The position numbers and the translations under genes are program-made. The notes under the pieces were generated by a model. It was not told the DNA's origin. It made no database searches and saw nothing but the letters and a program-made list of their open reading frames with translations. From Selaginella tamariscina (Eukaryota > Streptophyta > Lycopodiopsida > Selaginellales > Selaginellaceae), in contig PUQB01000149.1 of assembly GCA_003024785.1 (NCBI GenBank), forward strand, positions 364,808 through 428,807: a stretch of 64,000 nt of DNA. The letters are read 5' to 3'. Below are positions 46,917 to 56,483 of the stretch, one piece after another. The stretch's first letter is position 1; every line of letters starts with the position of its first letter.

Positions 46917-47400
46917 CATTCACAATTGGTGATCAAGTGTGGCTCCTCCGGCGTCATTGGCCAACCACACGTCCCTGTGACAAGCTGGACTATCAACGCT
47001 TGGGGCCATTTCGCATCATCGACAAACTCTCTGATGTGACGTTTCGTCCGAGCTTCTGCCAACCATCCGGATCCATCCCGTGTTCCATGTTTCTTTGTTG
47101 GAGCTTTATTATGCTCCTTCTGAACCTAGCTGACTTCTTCCACCACCTCCTCCAGTTACAATTGCTGGTGAACCTGAGTTCGAGGTTGCTGCAATTCTTG
47201 ACTCCAAACTTGTTCGTGGTCAGCTTCACTATTTTGTGGACTAGATCGGTTATCCACCTGGCGAACACACTTGGAGCCTGCTGCTCATCTTGTTCATGCT
47301 TATGATCTTGTTGCCGAGTTCCATCAATGATATCCTAAAAAATGGACTAGTGACGCGTAGTGCTCGTCATTGAAGGGGGAGATAGTGTAAGGATCATGGG
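46917..47400 (+). pseudogene. Inverted integrase tail and chromodomain of family T
   Basis: On the plus strand, opposite to the rest of T2, frames read IGDQVWLLRRHWPTTRPCDK, LDYQRLGPFRIIDKLSDVTF (GPY/F-side module), HPVFHVSLLELYYAPSEPS, then a full chromodomain [32 protein letters not shown] and LVHAYDLVAEFH. Polypurine tract GAAGGGGGAGATAG follows (47369-47386 region) and then 14 bases of the LTR start, TGTAAGGATCATGG. Six bases of the normal leader remain before the minus-strand 5' LTR at 47407. Confidence 0.8.
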
Positions 47401-47406
47401 TCAAAC

Positions 47407-47804
47407 TGTCACGACCTTGTGCAAAGGGCGAAACCTTTAGAACAAGGGTGGAACCTTGAAAGGAGGAGATTGTATTCAAGAAAGAAATGAATACAAAATG
47501 AAACACAAGGCCGAAGACTGGTGTTGAATGATTCTGAGAAACCTGGAACTGGAACCCTGTTTATACATCTGAGGTCTTGAGGATTGTATGGTCCACAACT
47601 GGTCTGGAATGTGTGATCCACAATTGGTCTGGAATGTGTGGTCCACACTGGTCTGGAACATGCGTATGAATATACGCCTTGCTGTTGATGGTGTAGTTCA
47701 GCATCCAGGATCATACGGACCAGTTAGTTAACACATGTGTGTGTTAGCCAAAAGGTCTCGGGTTCAAGTCCTGTGAAAGGTAAAAATGACCCATGATTCT
47801 TACA
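47407..47804 (-). repeat. T2 5' LTR (398 bp)
   Basis: The predicted RNA start segment TTGAATGATTCTGAG lies at 47524-47538, but the matching primer site has been cut to about four paired bases by the inversion junction at 47400. Confidence 0.85.
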
Positions 47805-49239
47805 CTCGCGGAGCGCCAACTAGTCGAAGAGCTACAGGTACACACCCAACTACATGCCAACTAGTCGAAGAGCTACAGGTACACACCCAACTACATGCCC
47901 AATCCTATAGGACTCGGCCCGGACCATCAAGGAGCTAGAGGTACATTGCCCAACTCTTATAGGACTCGGCCCGGACCATCAAGGAGCTACAGGTACACAC
48001 CCAACTACATGCCCAACTAGCGAAGAGCTACAGGTACACACCAACTACATGCCCAACTCCTATAGGACTCGGCCCGGACCATCAAGGAGCTACAGGTACA
48101 CACCCAGCTACATGCCCAACTCCTATAGGACTCGGCCCGGACCATCAAGGAGCTACAGGTACACACCCAGCTACATGCCCAACTCCTACAGGACTCGGCC
48201 CGGACCATCAAGGAGCTAGAGGTACACACCCAGCTACATGCCCAACTCCTACAGGACTCAGCCCGGACCATCAAGAAGCTAGAGGTACACACCCAGCTAC
48301 ATGCCCAACTCCTACAGGACTCGGCCCGGACCATCAAGGAGCTAGAGGTACACACCCAGCTACATGCCCAATCCTACAGGACTCGGCCCGGACCATCAAG
48401 GAGCTAGAGGTACACACCCAGCTACATGCCCAACTCCTCGCGGCACACACCCAGCTACATGCCCAACTCCTCGCGAGTGTTGCAGCTCCTGTTCCCTAGC
48501 GGCACACACCCAGCTACATGCCCAACTCCTCGCGAGTGTTGCAGCTCCTGTTCCCTCGCGGCACACACCCAGCTACATGCCCAACTCCTCGCGGCAAGGG
48601 AACAGGAGCTGCAACACTCGCGGGGGTACACAGGATCTAGCGGCAATAGAGAGCGAGATTGCCATGTACCGAGAGCTCCAAGGGGCAGATAACTAGGGCA
48701 CATGGCCCAAGGACGTGCCAACGACTAAGTCCGGGCATCTAGTTGACGGTGGCCCATGATCCTTACACTCGCGGAGCGCCAACCAGTCGAAGAACTACAG
48801 GACTCGGCCCGGACCATCAAGGAGCTAGAGGTACACACCCAGCTACATGGCCCAACTCCTACAGGACTCGGCCCGGACCATCAAGGAGCTAGAGGTACAC
48901 ACCCAGCTACATGCCCAACTCCTACAGGACTCGGCCCGGACCATCAAGGAGCTAGAGGTACACACCCAGCTACATGCCCACCTCCTACAGGACTCGGCCC
49001 GGACCATCAAGGAGCTAGAGGTACACACCCAGCTTACATGCCCAACTCCTTGCGGCACACACCCAGCTACATGCCCAACTCCTCGCGGCAAGGGAACAGG
49101 AGCTGCAACACTCGCAAGAACGGGTACACAGGATCTAGCGGCAATAGAGAGCGAGATTGCCATGTGTACCGAGAGCTCCAAGGGGCAGATAACTAGGGCA
49201 CATGGCCCAAGGACGTGCCAACGACTAAGTTTGGGCATC
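47805..49239 (+). repeat. V coiled-coil tail with 63-bp (21-residue) tandem repeats
   Basis: Units of 63 bp, with core GACTCGGCCCGGACCATCAA, recur about nine times at 47885-48415 and about four times at 48795-49030. In frame they encode DSARTIKELEVHTQLHAQLL, three heptads of a coiled coil. A second short repeat with AGCTACATGCCCAACTCCTC follows each array. The two blocks, 47805-48752 and 48753-49239, are a tandem duplication (both begin CTCGCGGAGCGCCAAC and both reach GGCCCAAGGACGTGCCAACG and TAGTTGACGG). Confidence 0.8.
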
Positions 49240-49912
49240 TAGTTGACGGTGGCCCATCATCGCGGCCAGCCGGCAGGACGCCCACCGGCATGGACGAGTG
49301 ATGGGATGAAGCGTCGGATAAGGGAGGTACTTTAGGTACGGACTGATGGCTTCGGTGTCAGGCGGCGGTGTAACTGGGCAAAGATCTGATCGTCCGGACC
49401 AACTACCCATGGTACGAAGGATAGCATGTGTGGAGAGGCGCATAAATGTGACAGGCAGGACTCTGTCACCAGGCGGCAGACCAGTGGGAGAGCGCCACCT
49501 GTAGCTAGGGACTAGCGATAGGTACCCACTATATAAGCCAGAAGGCTGGTAGTGGTCGGGGTCTTTTTAGGAGTCTTATAGATTGCTCCACTGTCAGAGG
49601 TAGTTGTACTCAGACATGCAATATATATATCCATTCTCCTTCTACTCACCTCACAAGCAGCATTCCCGCTTGCTCGACTCCTGGGCCCCGCAATCCTCTC
49701 TACCCAGTCATCTCAGTGGAACTCCCCCCCCCCTTACCTGTACACGGACCCTCGCGGTGTCTGGGTAAAGGCCAACCAATACCTTCCATCACTCCTAAGG
49801 TAAGGTCCGGCTTGCCGGCCGAACCACCGGGTTGGACGCTCTCAACAGTGTCTTGGCAACCACTGCAGCTTTCTAAGGCACTACATCTGGCCTGCGGAGT
49901 ACACGACGACCA
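49240..49912 (+). repeat. V 3' LTR (673 bp)
   Basis: It starts TAGTTGACGG (TG mutated to TA, as in U) and ends ACGACGACCA. A TATA box CTATATAAG lies at 49529-49537. It is followed directly by the duplicated target ACCAT. Confidence 0.88.
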
Positions 49913-49917
49913 ACCAT

Positions 49918-50103
49918 CCCCCTGCAGACCTTCGAATGACCCCCTAAGACCTTTGGTTGTCTCCCTATGAACCTCTAGATGACCTCCTAGGACCTTCAAT
50001 TGTAACCCTTCATACCTTTGGACAACCTCCCATGACTTTTGGCCATCCCCCACAGACCTCCGAACAACCTCCCAAGACCTCCAGCCCTCCCCTTGCTAGT
50101 TGA
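49918..50103. repeat. 22-bp minisatellite, right arm
   Basis: At least seven diverged units begin ACCTTTGG, ACCTCTAG, ACCTTCAA, ACCTTTGG, ACTTTTGG, ACCTCCGA and ACCTCCAG at about 22-bp spacing. It is the continuation of the array at 22470-22590 and ends where S2 starts. Confidence 0.7.
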
Positions 50104-50735
50104 TGTCAAGCACGATCCAGGAACCAGGAAGGGAACAGGATTCCAAGACATGAAGGCCTGACTCAGGAACAGGACCGAGAGCAGGACAGGAACTGGAAAT
50201 AGGAACAGGACGGATCTAAGAGCAAGACAGGATCAGGATAGGATCCGGGAGCAAGACAGGAACAGGACAGGATCCTGGAGCAGGACAGGATCCAGGAGCA
50301 AGACATGAAACAGGAGCGAGACAGGAACAGGATAGGAAACAAGATAAGAACAAGACAAGACAAGATTGATCGTAGTAAGACTGGTGTTGATAGTAACTGA
50401 TTGTACAACAATTAGGTCGGAGCTTTTATGCTCACAACTCCAAGAGCTAATCTAGGCATGAGTGTTAAAAGTGGTTGCATGCATGCAAAAGTGATTGCAT
50501 GCATGCAGAGGCTAAGATGAGTCCACATGTCCCTTATCCTCTAAGCATATCCTGTGGCATATCCTGTAGGAATATCCTGTAGGAATATCCTGCAACCGAA
50601 TCCTGTGTCCGGTCCTGGTAGGAATATCCTGTAGGAAAGTCCTGCAACCCATATCCTGTATCCGAAATCCTGTAGGAAAGTCCTGCAACCCATGTCCTGT
50701 ATCCGGAAACCTGTATTCTGTATCGGGTCGTGACA
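50104..50735 (-). repeat. S2 3' LTR (632 bp)
   Basis: It carries the same two internal arrays as S1 (purine-rich at 50150-50345, ATATCCTGTAGG-like at 50530-50725) plus a GCATGCATGCA-rich segment near 50470-50510 that S1 lacks. Confidence 0.85.
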
Positions 50736-50744
50736 GCACTCCTC

Positions 50745-52229
50745 CTAAAGACGAGTTCCACGAGTCTTGGGACTTGGTTTAGCAGGATAATGCCGATGAA
50801 AGGCTTGGAAGGAGCAGAGTAAGTTGGATGCAGGTTCCCAAGTGCGATCAGTAGGAAGGTACCCTTTTCCAATATTGGAGTTGGTGACGATGAAGAGGAG
50901 AGTCAAGGATGGCTCAACTTCATACTCAAGTTCAGTGTCAATGATCACAGGAGGGGGAGGAGAGAAACACGACCGGGAAGAAAAGAAGGATGATACGGCT
51001 CCAACAAAGAGGTGTGAAACACAGGATGAAGTTTCACCGTGGATGGTAACTCGAGTCGGAAAGCTACAAGATTTACCTCCGCCACGATCCTATAAGGGCC
51101 CAATCGTTGAAAATCCAACTTAGAAGAAGGCCTGTTGGTGCAATGTGTCGACGAAGAAGCCACACGAGATCACCAATCTTGTATGCAGGTGCCGGCTGTC
51201 GTGAGCATCAGCATGATGCTTGTATTGTTCCTGTCCTGTTAATGAACCTGGAGATCATCCTGTACTTGCTGAAGATGCTGAAGACGATCCTGTACTGCAA
51301 GAGCGGAAGAAGGAGAAGCGGTAGGAGCAAAGTCAAAACGTTGGATGGTGGCCTGTAAGAGCAAAGAAAGGTGTCTGTCCTGTAGATGCGTGGATGGAGT
51401 TGTTTAGGCAAACTCCGCCATTGGAAGGAGGTCCAACCAGTTGTCCTGCTGGTAACTGATGAAGCAACGAAGATACTGTTCTAAGTCTGATTGTGCGTTC
51501 GGACTGCCCATCGGTTTGTGGTGATATCCTGAAGAAAGATCCGCTTTGACCTGTAGACTCCGAAGAAGCTCTCGCCAAAACTTGGACATGAATTGTGGAC
51601 CTCGATCGGAAACAATGCTCTCAGGAAGACCATGATGTCGGAACACCTCGCGGATCACCAACTCGGCAGTTGTCTGACCTGTAGCTGTCTTGTGCAGGGT
51701 AGGAAATGAGCCTGCTTAGTGAAACGGTCAACCACCACAAGAACTGCATCAAATCCACGGNAATAGCTGTCTTGTTGCAGGGTAGGAAATGAGCCTGCTT
51801 GGTGAAACGGTCAACCACCACAAGAACTGCATCAAATCCACGAGAAGGAGGAAGATCTGTGAGGAAATCCATAGAAATGGATCTCCAAGGAGCAGACGGA
51901 ACAGGAAGAGGACGAAGAAGACCAGAGGGTGCATGATGAGGCATCTTCGACCTGCTACAAGTGTCACAACTCCGTACAAACCTCTCCACAAAACCTCGCA
52001 ACCCAGGCCACCAATAGTTGCGAGTCACCAATTCCACTGTCTTGGCCACACCAAAATGTCCTGTAGCCGGGGTATCATGACAATCCTGTACCACACGAGT
52101 CCTAGAAATACCAACAGGAACGTACAGGAGACCTTCCCGGTACAGGAGTCCATCCTGTATGGTGAACAGGTTGTAGTCTGGACGGGAACTGGAGGAAGAG
52201 GAACTTGCAACGTCAGGATGAATGTGTGA
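50745..52229 (-). pseudogene. S2 integrase and chromodomain remnant
   Basis: Zinc region CHDTPATGHFGVAKTVELV and RSCDTCSRSK (52075-51950), [20 protein letters not shown] (51870-51820), then an N and a duplicated stretch, FTKQAHFLPC, SIVSDRGPQFMSKFWRELLR (51620-51560, second Asp), [10 protein letters not shown] near 51525, [16 protein letters not shown] (51125-51075), HTSLLEPYHPSF. The chromodomain starts EYEVEPSLTLLFIVTNSNI near 50930 and reaches GKGYLPTDRTWEP; the middle strand is altered by a frameshift. Confidence 0.8.
51762..51762. other. Single undetermined base inside a repeated segment
   Basis: The only N in the window. About 85 bp before it (from AGCTGTCTTGTGCAGGG) are repeated after it (AGCTGTCTTGTTGCAGGG onward), both ending in CATCAAATCCACG. 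This looks like two contig ends that overlap but were not merged. Confidence 0.8.
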
Positions 52230-53740
52230 GAACACATTCTTTGCCAAGTCGTCTGTAGCAACTGCGAACGACGTCCTGTAGGAGTGTTGAATTTGCTGGA
52301 GCCTGATGAACCTGCAGTGCCGCAAGCCGGAAACGATCAGGACCCAACAACACTTGCCTTTGACCGTCAAATGCAGGATCGCCCGGGCTTGGTGCAAGGT
52401 AAGAGCGCCTAGACAATGCGTCCGCCTTGCCATTCCGAAAGCCGGGCCTGTAGACGATGACGAAGTCAAAACGTGATAGGAACTCTGCCCACCTAGCCTG
52501 TCGCCGACTGAGGACCCGAGCCGTTTGAAAGTACTCCAGGTTCTTGTGATCCGTAAGAACTTGTACAGGATGTGCAGCACCTTCCAGGAAATGCCGCCAC
52601 TCCTCAAACGAATCCACAATGGCCTTGAGTTCCTTGTCATGAATCTCGTAGTTGATCTCCGCCGACAGGAACTTACGAGAGTGAAAGCTACAGGATGAAG
52701 CAACTTGTCCTCTCCAACTTGCGATAGACGGATCCTACTGCAAAATCCGAGGCATCTGCTTCAATGAAGAAAGGATGAGAAGGGTCAGGATGTGCTAAAA
52801 TCGGAGCTGTCGTGAAAACGTCCTTGAGTGTTGTGAACGCGTGTTCCGCCTTGTCGGACCAAGAGAAAAGTCCTGTGCGCTTGGTGAGTTCTGTGAGTGG
52901 AAGTACACGCTTGGAGAAGTCCTGTATGAACCGCCTGTAGAAGTTTGCAAAGCCAAGGAAACATTGTACATCTCGTACCGACTTGGGCCTCTCCCACTCC
53001 ACGATGGTCTTCACCTTGTGCATGTCCATGGAAACGCCAGCAGGAGAGACGATGTAGCCCAAGAACTCCACCGAATCCCTATCGAAAAAACACTTCTCCA
53101 ACTTCGCGTACAGGCCATGCTCGCGAAGCCGCTCTAAAACTAGTCGTACATGCTTGTCATGTGCCGCCTGGTCCTTGGAGAAAATCAAGATGTCGTCGAG
53201 GTAGATCACCACAAACTGGTCCAAGAAGTCACGGAAAATGTCGTTCACCATGTGTTGGAATACAGCTGGGGCATTGGTAAGGCCGAAAGGCATTACCGTG
53301 TACTCAAAATGTCCATACCTTGTACGAAAGGCAGTCTTCCACTCATCGCCGGGACGAATCCGTACAAGGTTGTAGGCTCCTCGTAAGTCGATCTTCGTGA
53401 ACACCTTTGCCCTCGCAGCCGATCGAGAAGTTCCGGGATCAATGGCAACGGTACCGATTCCGAATGGTGACTTGATTCAAACCCCTGTAGTCCACACCAA
53501 ACGTAAACTCCCATCCTTCTTCTTGACAAAGAAGATAGGAGCTCCTGCAGGGGACTTTGAGTGACGAATGAAGCCGGATGCCAAGTTGTCCTCGATGTAC
53601 TGACGAAGAACCTCCAACTCTGTGGGTGACAATGCATAATCGGTCCGAATGGTGGAGTCTTTCCTTCCGCAAGATCAATAGGACAGTCGTAGGACCTGTG
53701 AACAGGAAGAACTGCAGCCTTGTGCTTGTCAAAAACGTCC
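52213..53740 (-). pseudogene. S2 reverse transcriptase and RNase H
   Basis: 53404-52688 is open for 238 codons: [40 protein letters not shown], the catalytic [16 protein letters not shown] (53225-53180), [40 protein letters not shown], then RNase [14 protein letters not shown] and a frameshift to VAFHSR. 52617-52213 holds [19 protein letters not shown] RNase H end. Upstream [16 protein letters not shown] is at about 53470. Confidence 0.88.
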
Positions 53741-54775
53741 TTAAAGTCGTGGTACTTGGATGGTAGGGAAGAAGGAGGAGAAGGAGAAGGAGAAGGAGAA
53801 AAACAGGGGAGTCGGATACAGGAAAGGTAAGAGGACGTAGGAGTTACTTGAAAGCAAAAAGGTGGAAGGGGCAGGATCAGTGGCGAGTTCATGCATGGTA
53901 GTGGTAAGAACTCGGAGAGGAGAAGGAGGGAGCTGTGACTGAAAAAGAGGAAGGATCTTGGGGGATGGAACAGAGGCAGGGTAACAGAAAGAAGCAGGAT
54001 TGGAAAAAACCTGTTGGGGTTGTGATGAGATTGTACAGGAATTGGAAGAATCCTGTACAGGAGTCCGTGGTTGCGCAAGAGTGGAAGAAGCCTGCGAATG
54101 TGCTGACGAATCAACAGGAGGTGGATCCTGTTGAGGAGGAACCTTCGACACTGATACAGGATTGGAAGAACCCTGTACAGGACACCGCAAACTTACAGGA
54201 GTGGAGAGAGCCTGCGGATGTGCTGAGGAACTGCCATGAGGTGAATCCTGTCGAGGAGGAGTCTTCAACACTGGTACAGGAACAGGTACGGTCAATCCTG
54301 TAGCTTGTACTGCCTCAGATACTAAGGATGTATCCTGCACGCAGGAAGGTACAGGATTGATCCTAGCAGTTGGAGAGGAAAACGTGAGCGTCCTAGACCT
54401 CCAGTCGATCTGCGGATTTGCAACAACGAACCATGGCATGCCCAAAATGATGGGAGTCGACCGAGTCTTGATCAAGTTGAAGGAAATTGAACAGTTGAAT
54501 GTGCCATACCTGCAGGAGAGAGGTTCGGTAGCATGGGTAACTGCACCAGAAGCAATTAGACGCCCATCGGCCACCTCTACAGGAACTGCACGCTTCAACT
54601 TCACCACCGAAATGCCATGTTGAGTTGCAAACGTGTCATCCATGAAGCATGCATTTGCACCAGTGTCTAACAAGGCAAACTCCATGAGCTCTCGATTATT
54701 AAGATGAATGTGTACAGGAAACTTAAGTGACGGGATGGTATGAGCAGCACCAATGGAGCCTGCACCTACGTCCAA
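53741..54775 (-). pseudogene. S2 protease and linker
   Basis: Open for 344 codons. Protease: FALLDTGANACFMDDTFAT gives the intact D-T-G site (54680-54630), ILGMPWFVVANPQIDW closes it. The remaining roughly 200 residues are a Pro/Ser/Thr/Val-rich linker ending in Ser-rich repeats, probably flexible. Confidence 0.85.
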
Positions 54776-54786
54776 CTTCGCGGCTC

Positions 54787-55762
54787 CTAGACGAAGTGGA
54801 CATTGGAGTTTTCCGACTGAACTTCAGCTTCGACTTCACGCGTCTTGAAGTTCCTGGCTTTAATAGGACAATCTGCCACCTTGTGTCCTGCTCCACCACA
54901 ATACAAGCACAGGTTCTCACTGCGACGACGTTGCTTCTCGGCAGCGGAAAGAGAGCCACGCTTGGATTTCTCAACCTCCATAGGAACTACTCCAGAAGGT
55001 GGTGCAGGAACATGTACCACAGCTGCAGGATTGGTTTGCAGGAACTGTTGACGGGATCTTTCCTGACGACGCTCGAACAAACGGTTGTCGCAACGAACAG
55101 CTTGTTGCATGATCTCCGCTAATGTTTGGGCATCCGGTAACGTAAGGAGAAGGTCCTTCACGTCGTCCCTCAACCCAAAACGGAAGTGTTCGATCAATGC
55201 AGTCTCGTCCCATGGAATGTTCGTGCAAAGTTGCTGAAATTCGGATGCATAGACGGAAGCTGGTCGGGATCCTTGAGTGAGCTTCCGTAACTTCGTGCAT
55301 GCAGAACGGTACTTATCAGGATCTCCAAAACAGGCTTCAAAGGCAGCCACGAAACCTTCAAAGTCTTCCATCATGGATCGTCACGCTCCAGCAAGGGGGC
55401 AACCCAAGCCCGTGGAGATCCACTTAGTAAGGATGCCAAAAGACCCACCTTTTGAGCATCAGTCGAGTAGCGCCGTGGTTGCATACGGATCAAGAGTCGG
55501 ATCTGATTCAGGAAACCTTGGAAATCGGCACGATTACCACTGAACTTCTCTGGCATGCTAACCTTCGGCTCCGAAGAAAAGTTTGATGAAGAGGAACCAC
55601 CGATGCCTGGGAGAGAGCCTGCGCAGCAGCCTTGGAGGATGCATCAGCAGCTGCATGTGCCGCAGTGGTGGAACCTTGCAGGTCGGTGACCACTTGGCGC
55701 AAAGTGGCCAGCTCATGAAGTAGCATTTGGTGCTCGTGTTGAAAACGCTCAAAATCAGCCAT
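54787..55762 (-). pseudogene. S2 gag
   Basis: Start MADFERFQHEHQMLLHELAT at 55762. The core reads GNRADFQGFLNQIRLLIRMQ (55556), RAWVAPLLERDDP, MEDFEGFVAAFEACFGDPDK (55371), IEHFRFGLRDDVKDLLLTLP, and a complete CCHC knuckle CLYCGGAGHKVADC at 54910-54868. Only two frame breaks are present, so nearly all of gag is legible. Gag would form the particle and package the RNA. Confidence 0.85.
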
Positions 55763-55840
55763 GATCTAGGAAAGAAAAAAGGAGGAAAATGAAGGAAAGG
55801 AATCAAGAAAAAGGTAGCTGGAAAACGGAGAACTATGAAG

Positions 55841-55853
55841 CAGTTACTATCAA
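55841..55853 (-). promoter_or_regulatory. S2 self-complementary primer site
   Basis: CAGTTACTATCAA, 2 bp outside the 5' LTR, is the exact reverse complement of 56162-56174 within that LTR. The TATA-like box CTTTTAT is at 56198-56204, 24-30 bp upstream of the predicted RNA start. The layout is the same as in S1. Confidence 0.7.
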
Positions 55854-55855
55854 AC

Positions 55856-56483
55856 TGTCAAGCCACGATCCAGGAACAGGAAGAACAGGATTCCAAGGAC
55901 ATGAAGGCTTGACTCAGGAACAGGACCGAGAGCAGGACAGGAACAGGAACAGGACGGATCTAGGAGCAAGACAGGATCAGGATAGGATCCGGGAGCAAGA
56001 CAGGAAGCACAGGATAGGATCCGGGAGCAAGACAGGAACAGACAGGATCCCAGACAGGAGCAGGACAGGATCCAGGACAGGACAGGAAACAGGAGCGAGA
56101 CAGGACAGGAACAGACAAGACAAGAACAAGACAAACGAGATTGATCGTAGTAAGACTGGTGTTGATAGTAACTGATTGTACAACAATTAGGTCGGAGCTT
56201 TTATGCTCACAACTCCAAGAGCTAATCTAGGCATGCATGCAAAAGTGGTTGCATGCATGCAAAAGTGATTGCATGCATGCAGAGGCTAAGATGAGTCCAC
56301 ATGTCCCTTATCCTCTAGGCATATCCTGTAGGAATATCCTGCAACCGAATCCTGTGTCCGGAATCCTGGTAGGATATCCTGTAGGAAAATCCTGCAACCC
56401 ATATCCTGTATCCGGAATCCTGTAGGAAAGTCCTGCAACCATGTCCTGTATCCGGAATCCTGTATTCTGTATGGGTCGTGACA
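55856..56483 (-). repeat. S2 5' LTR (628 bp)
   Basis: It matches 50104-50735. Predicted RNA start is about 56174. Its outer end GGTCGTGACA at 56483 marks the sharp change to AT-rich sequence. Confidence 0.88.

Larger units (their letters stand above)
41959..47804 (-). mobile_element. T2: chromovirus of family T, 5,846 bp, with inverted terminal segment
   Basis: Both LTRs are 398 bp (41959-42356, 47407-47804). Minus-strand order is gag part, protease, RT, RNase H, integrase, damaged chromodomain, polypurine tract GAAGGGGGAGATAG at 42357-42370. The gag start and leader are replaced by a plus-strand copy of integrase tail plus chromodomain plus polypurine tract (46917-47400). Flanks CTTGT and CTCGC do not make a clear target duplication. 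Confidence 0.88.
22596..49912 (+). mobile_element. V: Tat-like gypsy element, expanded to 27.3 kb by nested insertions
   Basis: The outer edges are TGG at 22596 and CCA at 49912, with perfect 5-bp duplication ACCAT at 22591-22595 and 49913-49917. V's own pieces are the 5' LTR (22596-25115, holding Y2), the gag start (to about 25188), an RT fragment (39412-about 39975), the extra ORF (39976-41958 and 47805-49239) and the 3' LTR (49240-49912). W and T2 occupy the rest. V has lost gag, protease, the C-terminal half of RT, RNase H and integrase. Confidence 0.85.
50104..56483 (-). mobile_element. S2: chromovirus of family S, 6,380 bp
   Basis: LTRs are at 50104-50735 and 55856-56483. Minus-strand gag, protease, RT, RNase H, integrase and chromodomain remnant appear in normal order; polypurine tract TTTAGGAGGAGTGC lies next to 50736. 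It is less broken than S1. The flanks GTTGA and TTTGC do not match, and the left side is GC-moderate minisatellite while the right is AT-rich, so one side may have been rearranged or the copy is a recombinant. Confidence 0.9.

Noticed and set aside
41954..47809. CTTGT and CTCGC as target duplication of T2
   Set aside because: Only two or three of five bases agree, and the right flank lies in a duplicated region, so I do not claim it.
47885..49030. Regular 63-bp repeats that could suggest a CRISPR-like array
   Set aside because: Units are contiguous without unique spacers, keep a reading frame and sit in the coiled-coil region of a plant retroelement.
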